Shown here: positions 1 through 4,404 of the stretch, piece after piece
Numbering within the stretch: position 1 is the stretch's first letter
Layout: each line of letters begins with the position of its first letter
The notes under the pieces: generated by a model
The model's input: the letters and a program-made list of their open reading frames with translations, nothing else
Told to the model about the DNA's origin: nothing
Database searches by the model: none
Translations under genes and position numbers: made by a program
Assembly (NCBI GenBank): GCA_900545555.1
Contig: UQZI01000099.1
Coordinates: 1-6,652 of the forward strand
Direction of reading: 5' to 3'
Source of the DNA: an uncultured Collinsella sp.
GTDB taxonomy: Bacteria > Actinomycetota > Coriobacteriia > Coriobacteriales > Coriobacteriaceae
Length of the DNA: 6,652 nucleotides

Positions 1-107
1 GGCTCGAGGGCGGCGCCGCAGTGCGGGCACGCCCTCGGCTCCGGCTCGTCGAAGGAGAGCCCGGCCGCACGGGCCTGCTCCAGGGTGATGAGTCCCGCTC
101 GGTCCAT
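1..107 (-). CDS. Partial gene, N-terminus with zinc-knuckle motif, last visible gene of a mobile-element operon
   Basis: Only the first 35 codons are visible; the rest lies beyond position 1. The ATG at 105-107 is 14 bases after the stop of the winged-helix gene and is preceded by a purine-rich AAGGAAGGGG, so it is probably translated from the same transcript. The peptide begins MDRAGLITLE and has a CPHC pair at residues 27-30, half of a typical zinc ribbon. In phages and integrative elements, a winged-helix initiator is often followed by a DnaC/IstB-like ATPase, some of which start with a zinc ribbon. That makes a helicase loader or other replication protein plausible, but no ATPase motif is in view. 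The reading frame is fairly secure; the function is a guess. Confidence 0.55.
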   Translation of the reverse strand, partial: MDRAGLITLEQARAAGLSFDEPEPRACPHCGAALE

Positions 108-121
108 CGGGCGCCCCTTCC

Positions 122-637
122 TTATCTTCTGAAGTCCTTGTTGTCCCTTTTGCTTATTGGGTGGCATATCGTCAGGGGTTTCCCTGTCATCTCGTCAGGG
201 GTTCGGGCTGCGAACCCTGACGGTTCGTCATCCTTGTTCGCGGTGAACCCTGTCATCTCGTCACCCTTTCGCGCCGGGAACCCTGACGAATCGTCAGGGG
301 TTGCCAGCGCTCCGGGCGGCAGCCTCTCGCGCACGATGCGGTACCGCTTGGTTGCGTGCCCGCGCGCCGGGGCGTGCACGCCGCATTCCTCGATGAGGCC
401 CTGCTCGAGCAGGTCGCGGATGGCGCGGTATGCGCTGCGCTCCTGCACGTTGAGGAACCGGGCCAGGCCGCCCTTGCTCTCGAAGTAGCCGCACCCGGCG
501 TCGCAGAAGCCGAAGATGCGCGCGTAGACGAGCAGGGGAAGGCCGGAGAGGCCCAGGTCCGCCATCATGAAGTGCCGTACCGTCGTGAACTCGCGCGGGG
601 AGGGGCCGTCGCGCCCCTTCGGGCCTGTGGCCGCCAT
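122..637 (-). CDS. Winged-helix replication-initiator-like protein
   Basis: This 171-residue protein starts at ATG 635-637, five bases after the stop of the excisionase-like gene, with AAGGGG nine bases upstream. An in-frame extension to 817 runs back through the neighbouring gene and is not believed. Residues about 16-105 look like a winged helix-turn-helix: a helical segment around LPLLVYARIFGF, a conserved-looking recognition region GGLARFLNVQERSAYRAIRD, then GLIEE and a basic wing HATKRYRIVRER. This is the usual architecture of the helix-turn-helix 'replication protein' of phages and integrative elements. Residues about 114-157 are four 11-residue repeats of the form xD(D/E)x(S/T)Gxxxxx, encoded by a 33-bp DNA repeat (separate entry). 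The C-terminus is short and basic. The position between excisionase-like genes and a zinc-motif gene supports a role in element replication. DNA-binding is likely; initiation of replication is inferred. Confidence 0.7.
   Translation of the reverse strand: MAATGPKGRDGPSPREFTTVRHFMMADLGLSGLPLLVYARIFGFCDAGCGYFESKGGLARFLNVQERSAYRAIRDLLEQGLIEECGVHAPARGHATKRYRIVRERLPPGALATPDDSSGFPARKGDEMTGFTANKDDEPSGFAARTPDEMTGKPLTICHPISKRDNKDFRR
182..313. repeat. Four tandem 33-bp iteron-like repeats with dyad core, inside the winged-helix gene
   Basis: Units begin with CCCTG at 182, 215, 248 and 281. Units 1-3 are contiguous and exactly 33 bp; unit 4 is conserved over its first half. Each carries TGxC...CGTCA near its start. 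In unit 4 this is the perfect 19-bp palindrome CCCTGACGAATCGTCAGGG at 281-299. In unit 2 it is TGACGGTTCGTCA (218-230), and in units 1 and 3 it is TGTCATCTCGTCA. A degenerate half copy, ATATCGTCAGGGG, precedes unit 1 at 166-178. The 33-bp period keeps the reading frame and gives 11-residue protein repeats. Tandem dyad-containing units inside an initiator gene are typical of replication-origin iterons, as in lambda O. Recent expansion of a protein linker is the alternative. Confidence 0.8.
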
Positions 638-642
638 CGGCG

Positions 643-891
643 CTAGCCCCTTCTGGGCGAGCCGACGATGCTGTTCCGCTCGACCCATGCGACGAGCTCG
701 TCGTGCAGCACGATGCCGTCGCGCGTCTTGCCGCCGATGTAGCGAATCGGGAACGGGTCGTCGGGGTCCTTGGCGAGCCGGTACATGGCGTCGCGGCTGA
801 TGCGCAGCATCGCGCACGCCTCGTCGGCGCCGAATATCGCGTTGGTCGATGCGATGAGCCTCACCTGGCTCCTGCTAATGCTCTTGGTCAT
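643..891 (-). CDS. Excisionase/AlpA-like helix-turn-helix protein
   Basis: This 82-residue protein starts at ATG 889-891. Residues about 19-75 follow the MerR-like HTH_17 pattern of excisionases and AlpA regulators: IFGADEACAMLRISRDAMYR is the helix-turn-helix, then a wing around FPIRYIGGKTRDGI, then VLHDELVAWVER, the usual closing helix. Such proteins bend DNA to direct excision or act as small regulators in integrative elements. It lies between another excisionase-like gene (gap 78 bases) and the winged-helix gene (gap 5 bases), all on the same strand, so it is probably co-transcribed. Its ribosome-binding region is partly within a hairpin at 898-921. The family is fairly sure; excision versus regulation cannot be decided here, and no integrase is in the window. 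Confidence 0.75.
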   Translation of the reverse strand: MTKSISRSQVRLIASTNAIFGADEACAMLRISRDAMYRLAKDPDDPFPIRYIGGKTRDGIVLHDELVAWVERNSIVGSPRRG

Positions 892-897
892 GGTCGT

Positions 898-921
898 CCT
901 CGAGCTCCTTTCGTCTCGAGG
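898..921 (-). promoter_or_regulatory. Hairpin over the ribosome-binding region of the second excisionase-like gene
   Basis: On the minus strand CCTCGAG (921-915) pairs perfectly with CTCGAGG (904-898) around a 10-base loop that contains AAAGGAG. The 3' arm contains GAGGA at a workable distance from the ATG at 891. AAAGGAG in the loop is rather far away, about 13 bases. If GAGGA is the ribosome-binding site, the stem hides it, which would lower translation of this gene relative to its neighbours. The base pairing is seen directly; the effect is inferred. Confidence 0.4.
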
Positions 922-969
922 CTCCCTCGCGTGCCCGGCCGCGGGCGGCTCCCGGGGCGGTCGCCGCCG

Positions 970-1188
970 TCATTTCCTGCCGCTCCTCGAATCGATGTAG
1001 GCGTCCACTGACGCCCTCGACACCAGGAGCTTCCTTCCGAGCCTGTACGAGTCGATCTCTCCCGACCAGATGAGGTCGTACGCCTTGTTTCGGCTCGCCC
1101 TCATGTACTCCTGCATCTCGATCACCGTCATCCATTCGTCCCGATCTTGGTTGCCCTCGGGCGCGGCGTATTCGGCTGTGCGTGCCAT
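970..1188 (-). CDS. Excisionase/helix-turn-helix DNA-binding protein, first gene of the operon
   Basis: This 72-residue protein starts at ATG 1186-1188, chosen because GGAGGA sits four bases upstream. An upstream in-frame ATG at 1233 would add 15 residues without a comparable site. Residues about 19-68 match the HTH_17/excisionase pattern: EWMTVIEMQEYMRASRNKAY (first helices and turn), then YDLIWSGEIDSYRLGRKLLVSRASVDAYID, where the 'S(Y/H)RLGRKLLVSR' wing is characteristic of small Xis-like DNA-binders. It heads a minus-strand series of four genes and is preceded by phased direct repeats that could be its binding sites. It is a second excisionase-like protein beside the one at 643-891, so one may regulate and the other excise. 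The family is confident, the exact role is not. Confidence 0.8.
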   Translation of the reverse strand: MARTAEYAAPEGNQDRDEWMTVIEMQEYMRASRNKAYDLIWSGEIDSYRLGRKLLVSRASVDAYIDSRSGRK

Positions 1189-1210
1189 GGTTCCTCCAAT
1201 CTTCCCGTGC

Positions 1211-1336
1211 GGCACCGCGCGAGGACACCGCACGACACCGTGTGCCTTTTCGTCTGCGCGACGATTGAACCGCCTGACGGCGATTGGCGCGCACGGTGGG
1301 AGCGGAGATGGGTCGAGGTGGGTCGAGCTGGTCGGG
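1211..1336. repeat. Two sets of phased short direct repeats upstream of the excisionase-like operon
   Basis: Set 1 reads CGGTGTC, CGGTGTC, CGGTGCC on the minus strand at 1240-1234, 1230-1224 and 1217-1211 (spacings 10 and 13). Set 2 on the plus strand is TGGGTCGAG at 1309-1317 and 1319-1327, then a poorer CTGGTCGGG at 1328-1336, with a period of about 10 bases. Direct repeats at one helical turn upstream of a small Xis-like gene are a common layout for cooperative binding. The repeats are seen; the protein partner is unknown. Confidence 0.4.
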
Positions 1337-1366
1337 CCTTCACGAAACGGCCATGAGCCGTACGCC

Positions 1367-1381
1367 TTAGCTGGCAGCTAA
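1367..1381. repeat. Perfect 6-3-6 inverted repeat, possible operator
   Basis: TTAGCTGGCAGCTAA is a perfect inverted repeat with a 3-base centre, placed just downstream of a minus-strand terminator and upstream of the excisionase-like operon. The spacer is too short for a good RNA hairpin, so a dimeric repressor site is more likely than a terminator. No convincing promoter was found around it. Confidence 0.35.
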
Positions 1382-1387
1382 GTCCCT

Positions 1388-1417
1388 GAAAAGTAAAAGG
1401 CGCCCATGCGGGCGCCT
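1388..1417 (-). terminator. Rho-independent terminator, minus strand
   Basis: AGGCGCCC (1398-1405) and GGGCGCCT (1410-1417) form an 8-bp perfect stem around a 4-base loop. On the minus strand the stem is followed by TTTTACTTTTC (1398-1388). It would end transcription coming from about 1420 upwards, insulating the excisionase-like operon from whatever lies upstream. No equivalent T tract follows on the plus strand. Confidence 0.8.
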
Positions 1418-1419
1418 GC

Positions 1420-1620
1420 CTAGTAGCTGGAGTTGTTCGGTTTTGGTTGGAATGCTTCTCTTCCGCGGTGCTGTCGTCCGGGGTCCGGCATCTGTCGTTC
1501 GCCTCTTTTGTCGTGTTTGATGTTGCGTGTTCTGCGAGCGACCTTGCGCGGGCCTGCCGGCCCGTTGCCCCAGGTGCACCCGGGTAAATGGTACCCATCC
1601 GCTGGGACATGGTTCGCCAT
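1420..1620 (-). CDS. Doubtful small basic ORF ending at the terminator
   Basis: An open frame of up to 66 codons ends with TAG at 1420-1422, two bases before the terminator hairpin. That placement is what makes it worth listing. The full-length ATG at 1618-1620 has no ribosome-binding site; an internal ATG at about 1488-1490 (23 codons) has AGAGG about 12 bases upstream. The peptide is very basic and Pro/Arg-rich (VARRTRNIKHDKRGER) and matches no family I know. The tail could be the end of a decayed gene. A minus-strand stem GGGCC/GGCCC lies within it. Treat as hypothetical, possibly not expressed. Confidence 0.25.
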   Translation of the reverse strand: MANHVPADGYHLPGCTWGNGPAGPRKVARRTRNIKHDKRGERQMPDPGRQHRGREAFQPKPNNSSY

Positions 1621-1699
1621 AGCCAGCGTTTTGACAATGGGAGGCAGGCGAGCGGCGTGGACATTGGCGCCGAATCAGAGGCAAACGATGCCGCCTATC

Positions 1700-1852
1700 T
1701 CAACCTTGTGTCTTTCGATGGTTTTTGCCGCCAGCAGTTATCACCCGGTAGAAAGTAAAGCCGTCTTCGTTTTGGTAGGCCTGGAGTGTTGAATCGGTGC
1801 CACGAAAGGCATCTTCCAGTGCGCCGGCGTCGGGCGTGGTGAACGGGTTCAC
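1700..1852 (-). CDS. Hypothetical 50-residue protein, second of a coupled pair
   Basis: The GTG at 1850-1852 overlaps the TGA of the preceding ORF in a GTGA arrangement, a usual sign of translational coupling. The frame ends with TGA at 1700-1702. The peptide starts VNPFTTPDAGALEDAFRGTD and continues with LQAYQNEDGFTFYRVITAGG, ending in a basic KNHRKTQG. Composition is that of a real soluble protein, with mixed charged and aromatic residues and no low complexity. No family is recognised. Its small size and pairing suggest a small regulator, a toxin-antitoxin-like pair, or remnants of a larger operon. It is below the length most gene finders accept. Confidence 0.45.
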   Translation of the reverse strand: MNPFTTPDAGALEDAFRGTDSTLQAYQNEDGFTFYRVITAGGKNHRKTQG

Positions 1853-1977
1853 AGCGACGCTGCCCTCATCGCCGCGGCTATGTCGGATTCCTCCGAGTCG
1901 GCCGGTATGGCCAGCTCCACGCGGCCCACCAGCGCTCGTATGGGAAGCGTGGCGCCGGGCCGGGTCGTAAGCGCCAT
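1849..1977 (-). CDS. Hypothetical 42-residue protein, first of a coupled pair
   Basis: ATG at 1975-1977, stop TGA at 1849-1851 overlapping the GTG of the next ORF. The peptide begins MALTTRPGATLPIRALVGRV and continues ELAIPADSEESDIAAAMRAA. Third codon positions are strongly GC-biased like the surrounding real genes, which argues for coding. No good ribosome-binding site is seen just upstream. The start may lie elsewhere, or the ORF may be the tail of a gene truncated at the dyad at 1997-2043. Function unknown. Confidence 0.45.
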   Translation of the reverse strand: MALTTRPGATLPIRALVGRVELAIPADSEESDIAAAMRAASL

Positions 1978-1996
1978 AACTGCCGCGTAGGGTACC

Positions 1997-2043
1997 CGAA
2001 GACTTCCTAGGAGGTCTCCTGGAGGAGTCCTAGGAGAGCTTCG
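1997..2043. repeat. 47-nt compound hairpin/dyad with CCTAGGAG repeats
   Basis: Outer arms CGAAG/CTTCG (1997-2001 and 2039-2043), a 3x3 mismatch, TCCTAGGA/TCCTAGGA (2005-2012 and 2028-2035; this 8-mer is its own reverse complement), then CTCC/GGAG (2016-2019 and 2024-2027) around TGGA. The same segment also reads as three direct copies of about 11-12 bp: CCTAGGAG at 2006, CCTGGAGG at 2018, CCTAGGAG at 2029. No T tract follows on either strand, apart from a weak GGTTTCT on the plus strand. It lies downstream of the TfoX-type gene and just upstream of the coupled small ORFs. Either an mRNA structure or a binding site for a dimeric protein is possible. Confidence 0.5.
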
Positions 2044-2128
2044 GTTTCTAAGCGTGCTGATGGCGCAATCGCCATATGAGCAGGCACGGGTGATTGATGC
2101 CGGCGACGATATGCAGACCTGCGGGAAT

Positions 2129-2443
2129 CTACGCCCGGCGCTTCCTCGGCTCGGGCAGCTCCTGAAGCACGCCCTCCACGATGGCGCGCACGTCGGCTTT
2201 GTCCTCCACGTCCACGAGCAGCATCTCCGCAGCGCCCTCGTAGGGCACGGCGGGCACCGAGAGCAGCGCGCGCGAGGACTCCGTGCTCTTCACCAGAAAG
2301 CGGTCGTCGTAGACGCCGCCGAAGAGCTTGCCCGACGCATAGAGCAGATACTCGCCCATCATCTTCCGATGCGAGACCTCCGGCACGTCGGCCAGCAGGT
2401 CGAGGACGTATTCCAGGTATTCTGCGCTTGACCCAGGTATCAC
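2129..2443 (-). CDS. TfoX N-terminal domain family protein
   Basis: I chose the GTG at 2441-2443 as the start, giving 104 residues. AGGAG lies four bases upstream, and the family's conserved part begins a few residues later at SSAEYLEYVLDLLADV. The longer frame from ATG 2494 adds 17 unrelated basic residues encoded within the terminator of the upstream gene. Recognisable TfoX_N features are SHRKMMGEYLLYASGK (about residues 24-39), then LFGGVYDDRFLVKST and VPYEGAAEMLLVDVED, and a basic tail. Full-length TfoX/Sxy activates competence genes in proteobacteria. Stand-alone TfoX_N proteins of about 100 residues are widespread in Firmicutes and Actinobacteria and their role is not settled, so competence control should not be assumed. 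It is complete and follows the Abi-family gene on the same strand, separated by a terminator. Confidence 0.85.
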   Translation of the reverse strand: MIPGSSAEYLEYVLDLLADVPEVSHRKMMGEYLLYASGKLFGGVYDDRFLVKSTESSRALLSVPAVPYEGAAEMLLVDVEDKADVRAIVEGVLQELPEPRKRRA

Positions 2444-2461
2444 CCGTCTCCTATAGCGAGT

Positions 2462-2521
2462 GAATATAAAAATAGGGCAGAGTCGCTTGCGCAAGTCCGC
2501 CCCTAAAACCGTGAAGGTTTT
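2462..2521 (-). terminator. Double-hairpin terminator after the Abi-family gene
   Basis: On the minus strand, 12 bases after the Abi stop, AAAACC (2521-2516) pairs with GGTTTT (2510-2505). Then TAGGGGCGGA (2505-2496) pairs with TCTGCCCTA (2481-2473) with one bulged G and one G-U pair, around a loop holding the palindrome CTTGCGCAAG. A T tract TTTTTATATTC (2472-2462) follows. The second hairpin plus T tract is a good Rho-independent terminator. The two consecutive hairpins next to an AbiF-type gene could also be a small structured RNA (see findings). Confidence 0.7.
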
Positions 2522-2533
2522 GCTATCTGCAGG

Positions 2534-3496
2534 CTATTCTACCAACCCGAGCGATTCTGTCAACCTGCGAAGGAACTCGAGCGCGGAGCGAGCTGCGGCG
2601 TCGGGCCCCTTGTCGGGCAGCGCCTCGGTTTCGCCGTCGGCCCTGGCGAACATCTCGGCGAGCTCGGATGCGGCGCGCGACCGCGAGGAGCCCTCGGGTA
2701 CCAAGCCGGAGTGCGCCACGAGCACGGTCGCGACCTCCTGCATGGCCGTATTCCCCATCCACTTCCTCCTGGTCGCCTTGGGAATTCCCACGGCGGCGAC
2801 CCTTCGGGAGACGCCGCTGGACGCCGAGCCCCGGGCGGCGCCCCTCTCGGCGAAGCAGTTGATCAGGCACGAGCCGTGCGCGGCGCAGTTGCGGACGGAC
2901 TTCACGCGCTTGAGGTCGTAGTGGGAGGCCTCGAGGCGCCTGTCGCCCCATCGCCTGGCGCAGAAGCGCACGAAGTCGATGAGGGTGCCGAACGAGGTGA
3001 GCTCAAGGAAGGCCCAGGCAGGCATGTCGCCGGAGTACTTCGCGTAGAGGCTCGAGCTGTAGGGGCTGCGGCCGCTCATCTTGAGCTCGCGCAGGCGGTA
3101 CTCCCTGTTTGCAGTGGTAAGCGATGCCATGTAGTCGGCCACGATGGCGTAGCCGTCCTCTCCACGGTCCTCCATCTCGCGAAGCAGTGTCACCTTCTGG
3201 AAATGCTCGATGTCGAGCGTCATGCCGAGCAGGGCGTGGCGCAGCTCCTGGTCGAGCGCCGCGAGCAGGCGCAGCTGGCCGAAGTCGAGGTCTACGTAGC
3301 GGCCGTCGCGCGGGCCTCCCTCGTATTTCGAGAAGAGTTTGCGGTAGGATGCGAGCTTGAAGAAGTTGCACTTGTCGCGCAGGTAGTCCGCGGCCTCTTC
3401 CTCGGAACACAGCTCGAAGGCTACGCCCTTCTGCTTGAGGTGCTCTATCTGCTGCTCGATCGTGAGGATCGGCTTCCTATCGTGGGGTTCGGCCAT
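2534..3496 (-). CDS. Abi-family (Abi_2/AbiD/AbiF-type) HEPN abortive-infection protein
   Basis: This 320-residue protein starts at ATG 3494-3496 with AGGAG seven bases upstream and ends in TAG at 2534-2536. The first 210 residues follow the Abi_2 pattern: LTIEQQIEHLKQKGV (11-25), NFFKLASYRKLF (44-55), a helical LRLLAALDQELRHALLGMTL (75-94) then DIEHFQKVTL, WAFLELTSFGTLIDFVRF (161-178), and R202-x4-H207 in SVRNCAAHGS. R-x4-6-H is the HEPN ribonuclease signature shared with Abi proteins and Cas13. Proteins of this family protect against phage by shutting down the host, and AbiF-type members are paired with a small structured RNA. The C-terminal 110 residues (Arg/Ala-rich) are not recognised and appear specific to this version. 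Length is normal for the family, so the gene looks intact. It has its own promoter and terminator, so it forms a stand-alone defence unit. Assignment to a particular Abi subtype is uncertain. Confidence 0.88.
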   Translation of the reverse strand: MAEPHDRKPILTIEQQIEHLKQKGVAFELCSEEEAADYLRDKCNFFKLASYRKLFSKYEGGPRDGRYVDLDFGQLRLLAALDQELRHALLGMTLDIEHFQKVTLLREMEDRGEDGYAIVADYMASLTTANREYRLRELKMSGRSPYSSSLYAKYSGDMPAWAFLELTSFGTLIDFVRFCARRWGDRRLEASHYDLKRVKSVRNCAAHGSCLINCFAERGAARGSASSGVSRRVAAVGIPKATRRKWMGNTAMQEVATVLVAHSGLVPEGSSRSRAASELAEMFARADGETEALPDKGPDAAARSALEFLRRLTESLGLVE

Positions 3497-3503
3497 GCTC
3501 GGT

Positions 3504-3537
3504 CTCCTGTCATTGATTTGAGAATCCTATTCTACCA
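3504..3537 (-). promoter_or_regulatory. Extended -10 promoter and ribosome-binding site of the Abi-family gene
   Basis: On the minus strand TGGTAGAAT (3537-3529) gives an extended -10 (TGn plus TAGAAT). Transcription would begin near 3522, leaving a leader of about 26 bases with AGGAG at 3508-3504. No good -35 is seen, which is common when TGn is present. The inverted repeat AGAAT-AGG-ATTCT (3533-3521) covers the -10 and probable start site, and would suit a repressor or autorepressor. The promoter is fairly convincing; the operator is speculative. Confidence 0.55.
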
Positions 3538-4011
3538 GCATGTTTGCCCTGAATCCTGAAGGCCCGTTCGCCAACTCATAAGCAAGCCACCTGAGACTAC
3601 TCACTTTGTTCACGAATGGCGAAGACCTGCGACCTGGGGTTTTGCGAGCGGTGCGCAAGCCACCCGCGTTAATTCACTTGCGATTGCAGCTGGCGGCTTG
3701 CAGGCAAAAGGGCGGTTGAGTTTCAAAACGGGCGTTTTCGGCGCCATCGAGCCTCCAAAGGCGGCCCGCCGCGCCCTTTGGGACAAAAACAAAAACTCAA
3801 ACCCCTGAGTTTGAAAAAAGTTTTTGAGGTTGTCCCAACTTTTGTCCCCGAAGCCGACGAAACGCGACATCGCGTCATTCGGCGGCACGCGTTCCGTGTC
3901 GATGCCGAAAACTGGGTGCAACTGGAATGACGGGAAGATAGAACCAAAGCCATCGAGTGGGAGTAGCCGAGGGTCTAATACGGCACGTCACAAAAGGTAG
4001 TGAATAGCAAT
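3538..4011. other. Gene-poor region with RNA-like structures
   Basis: No convincing gene. A minus-strand frame of 103 codons (3610-3921) crosses the AT-rich hairpins, has no ribosome-binding site I can see and belongs to no family I know. The 10-mer GCAAGCCACC occurs twice, at 3582-3591 and 3655-3664. The second copy is matched by GGCGGCTTGC at 3692-3701 (9 of 10 complementary). The strongest structures, at 3755-3836, have their own entry. Base composition alternates sharply between GC-rich and A/T-run segments. Confidence 0.5.
3755..3848. ncRNA. Tandem hairpins, one long and AT-rich, possible structured RNA or palindromic repeat
   Basis: Hairpin 1: CCAAAGG (3755-3761) with CCTTTGG (3775-3781), inner CGG/CCG. 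Hairpin 2 is 57 nt: GGGACAA/TTGTCCC (3780-3786 and 3830-3836), a 3x3 internal loop, CAAAAAC/GTTTTTG (3790-3796 and 3820-3826), then TCAAAC/GTTTGA (3797-3802 and 3809-3814) closing a 6-base loop. A second TTTTGTCCC at 3840-3848 can pair instead with GGGACAAAA at 3780-3788 (9 bp), so two folds compete. Twenty base pairs in three blocks are unlikely by chance. It lies about 260 bases upstream of the Abi-family gene. It may be a dispersed palindromic repeat, a small RNA or a terminator; the strand is not determined. Confidence 0.45.
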
Positions 4012-4045
4012 GAAGCCCCAGGTAGAATTGGCTATCTGGGGCTTC
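4012..4045. terminator. 14-bp hairpin, terminator-like without a strong T tract
   Basis: GAAGCCCCAGGTAG (4012-4025) pairs with CTATCTGGGGCTTC (4032-4045) over 14 positions, with one G-U-type position, around the loop AATTGG. This is strong enough to terminate, but only TTCAT follows on the plus strand and ATTGC on the minus strand. It could be a terminator remnant, an mRNA-stabilising stem or a palindromic repeat. No complete gene abuts it on either side. Confidence 0.5.
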
Positions 4046-4404
4046 TTCATGCAACGTCGCAATGCGCTCCATAACGCTCTATTTGGGGAATTTAGCTCAG
4101 GCAATGAAGACGGGCGCATGAACGCAGAAAGGACGGCACGAGGCCCACTTGAATCCTCGACACTCATCCGCATTATCGTTGCCCCAATGCCCTCTGCATC
4201 AAGCGAGGTCGGCGGTTAAGCAACGGCTCGGCGAGTGTTATTTTGAGAGCTACGCGCATCTAAGGCGAGTTTTCGTGGTAAAAACTACTTGCCGGAAGCC
4301 GCGGCTTTCAGAGTACGGCTTACGTGCACGTTTAACCTCCGTGGGCGACGGGGTGCCGCAAGGCGTAGAGTATCGCTCACCTGTAGGGGCAGGGTCGCTT
4401 TAGG
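4046..4404. other. Region without a recognisable gene
   Basis: Several overlapping open frames of 60-85 codons exist on both strands, but none has a ribosome-binding site or a recognisable sequence. The only structural items seen are the palindrome AGCCGCGGCT near 4298-4307 and some weak stems around it. The region probably separates the remnant that starts near 4405 from its lost N-terminal part. Confidence 0.4.

Noticed and set aside
182..313. CRISPR array
   Set aside because: The repeats are contiguous 33-bp units without variable spacers, and they lie in frame inside a gene.
122..817. Longer 231-residue version of the winged-helix protein
   Set aside because: The extra 60 residues are Arg-rich and are the out-of-frame reading of the excisionase-like gene. 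ATG 637 has a proper ribosome-binding site.
1128..1664. 178-codon minus-strand open frame
   Set aside because: It reads straight through the strong terminator at 1388-1417 and over the excisionase-like gene's leader. It has no ribosome-binding site.
2054..2431. Plus-strand 125-codon frame starting MLMAQSPYEQARVIDAGD
   Set aside because: The first 25 residues look almost protein-like and lie outside the TfoX-type gene, but the rest is its antisense shadow and no ribosome-binding site is present. At most a short fragment.
2711..3559. 282-codon plus-strand open frame
   Set aside because: It lies antisense over the Abi-family gene. High-GC antisense frames stay open by codon bias, and the peptide is Val/Ala/Glu-rich without a family.
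3610..3921. 103-codon minus-strand open frame, with a second frame (3723-3953) over it
   Set aside because: Both cross the AT-rich hairpins, lack ribosome-binding sites and show no recognisable domain. The openness is better explained by the repeat-like structure. A real repeat-encoded protein cannot be fully excluded.
4149..4403. Plus-strand 84-codon and minus-strand 139-codon frames around 4150-4700
   Set aside because: No start signals or known motifs. The minus-strand frame is antisense to the coding remnant and crosses its terminator.
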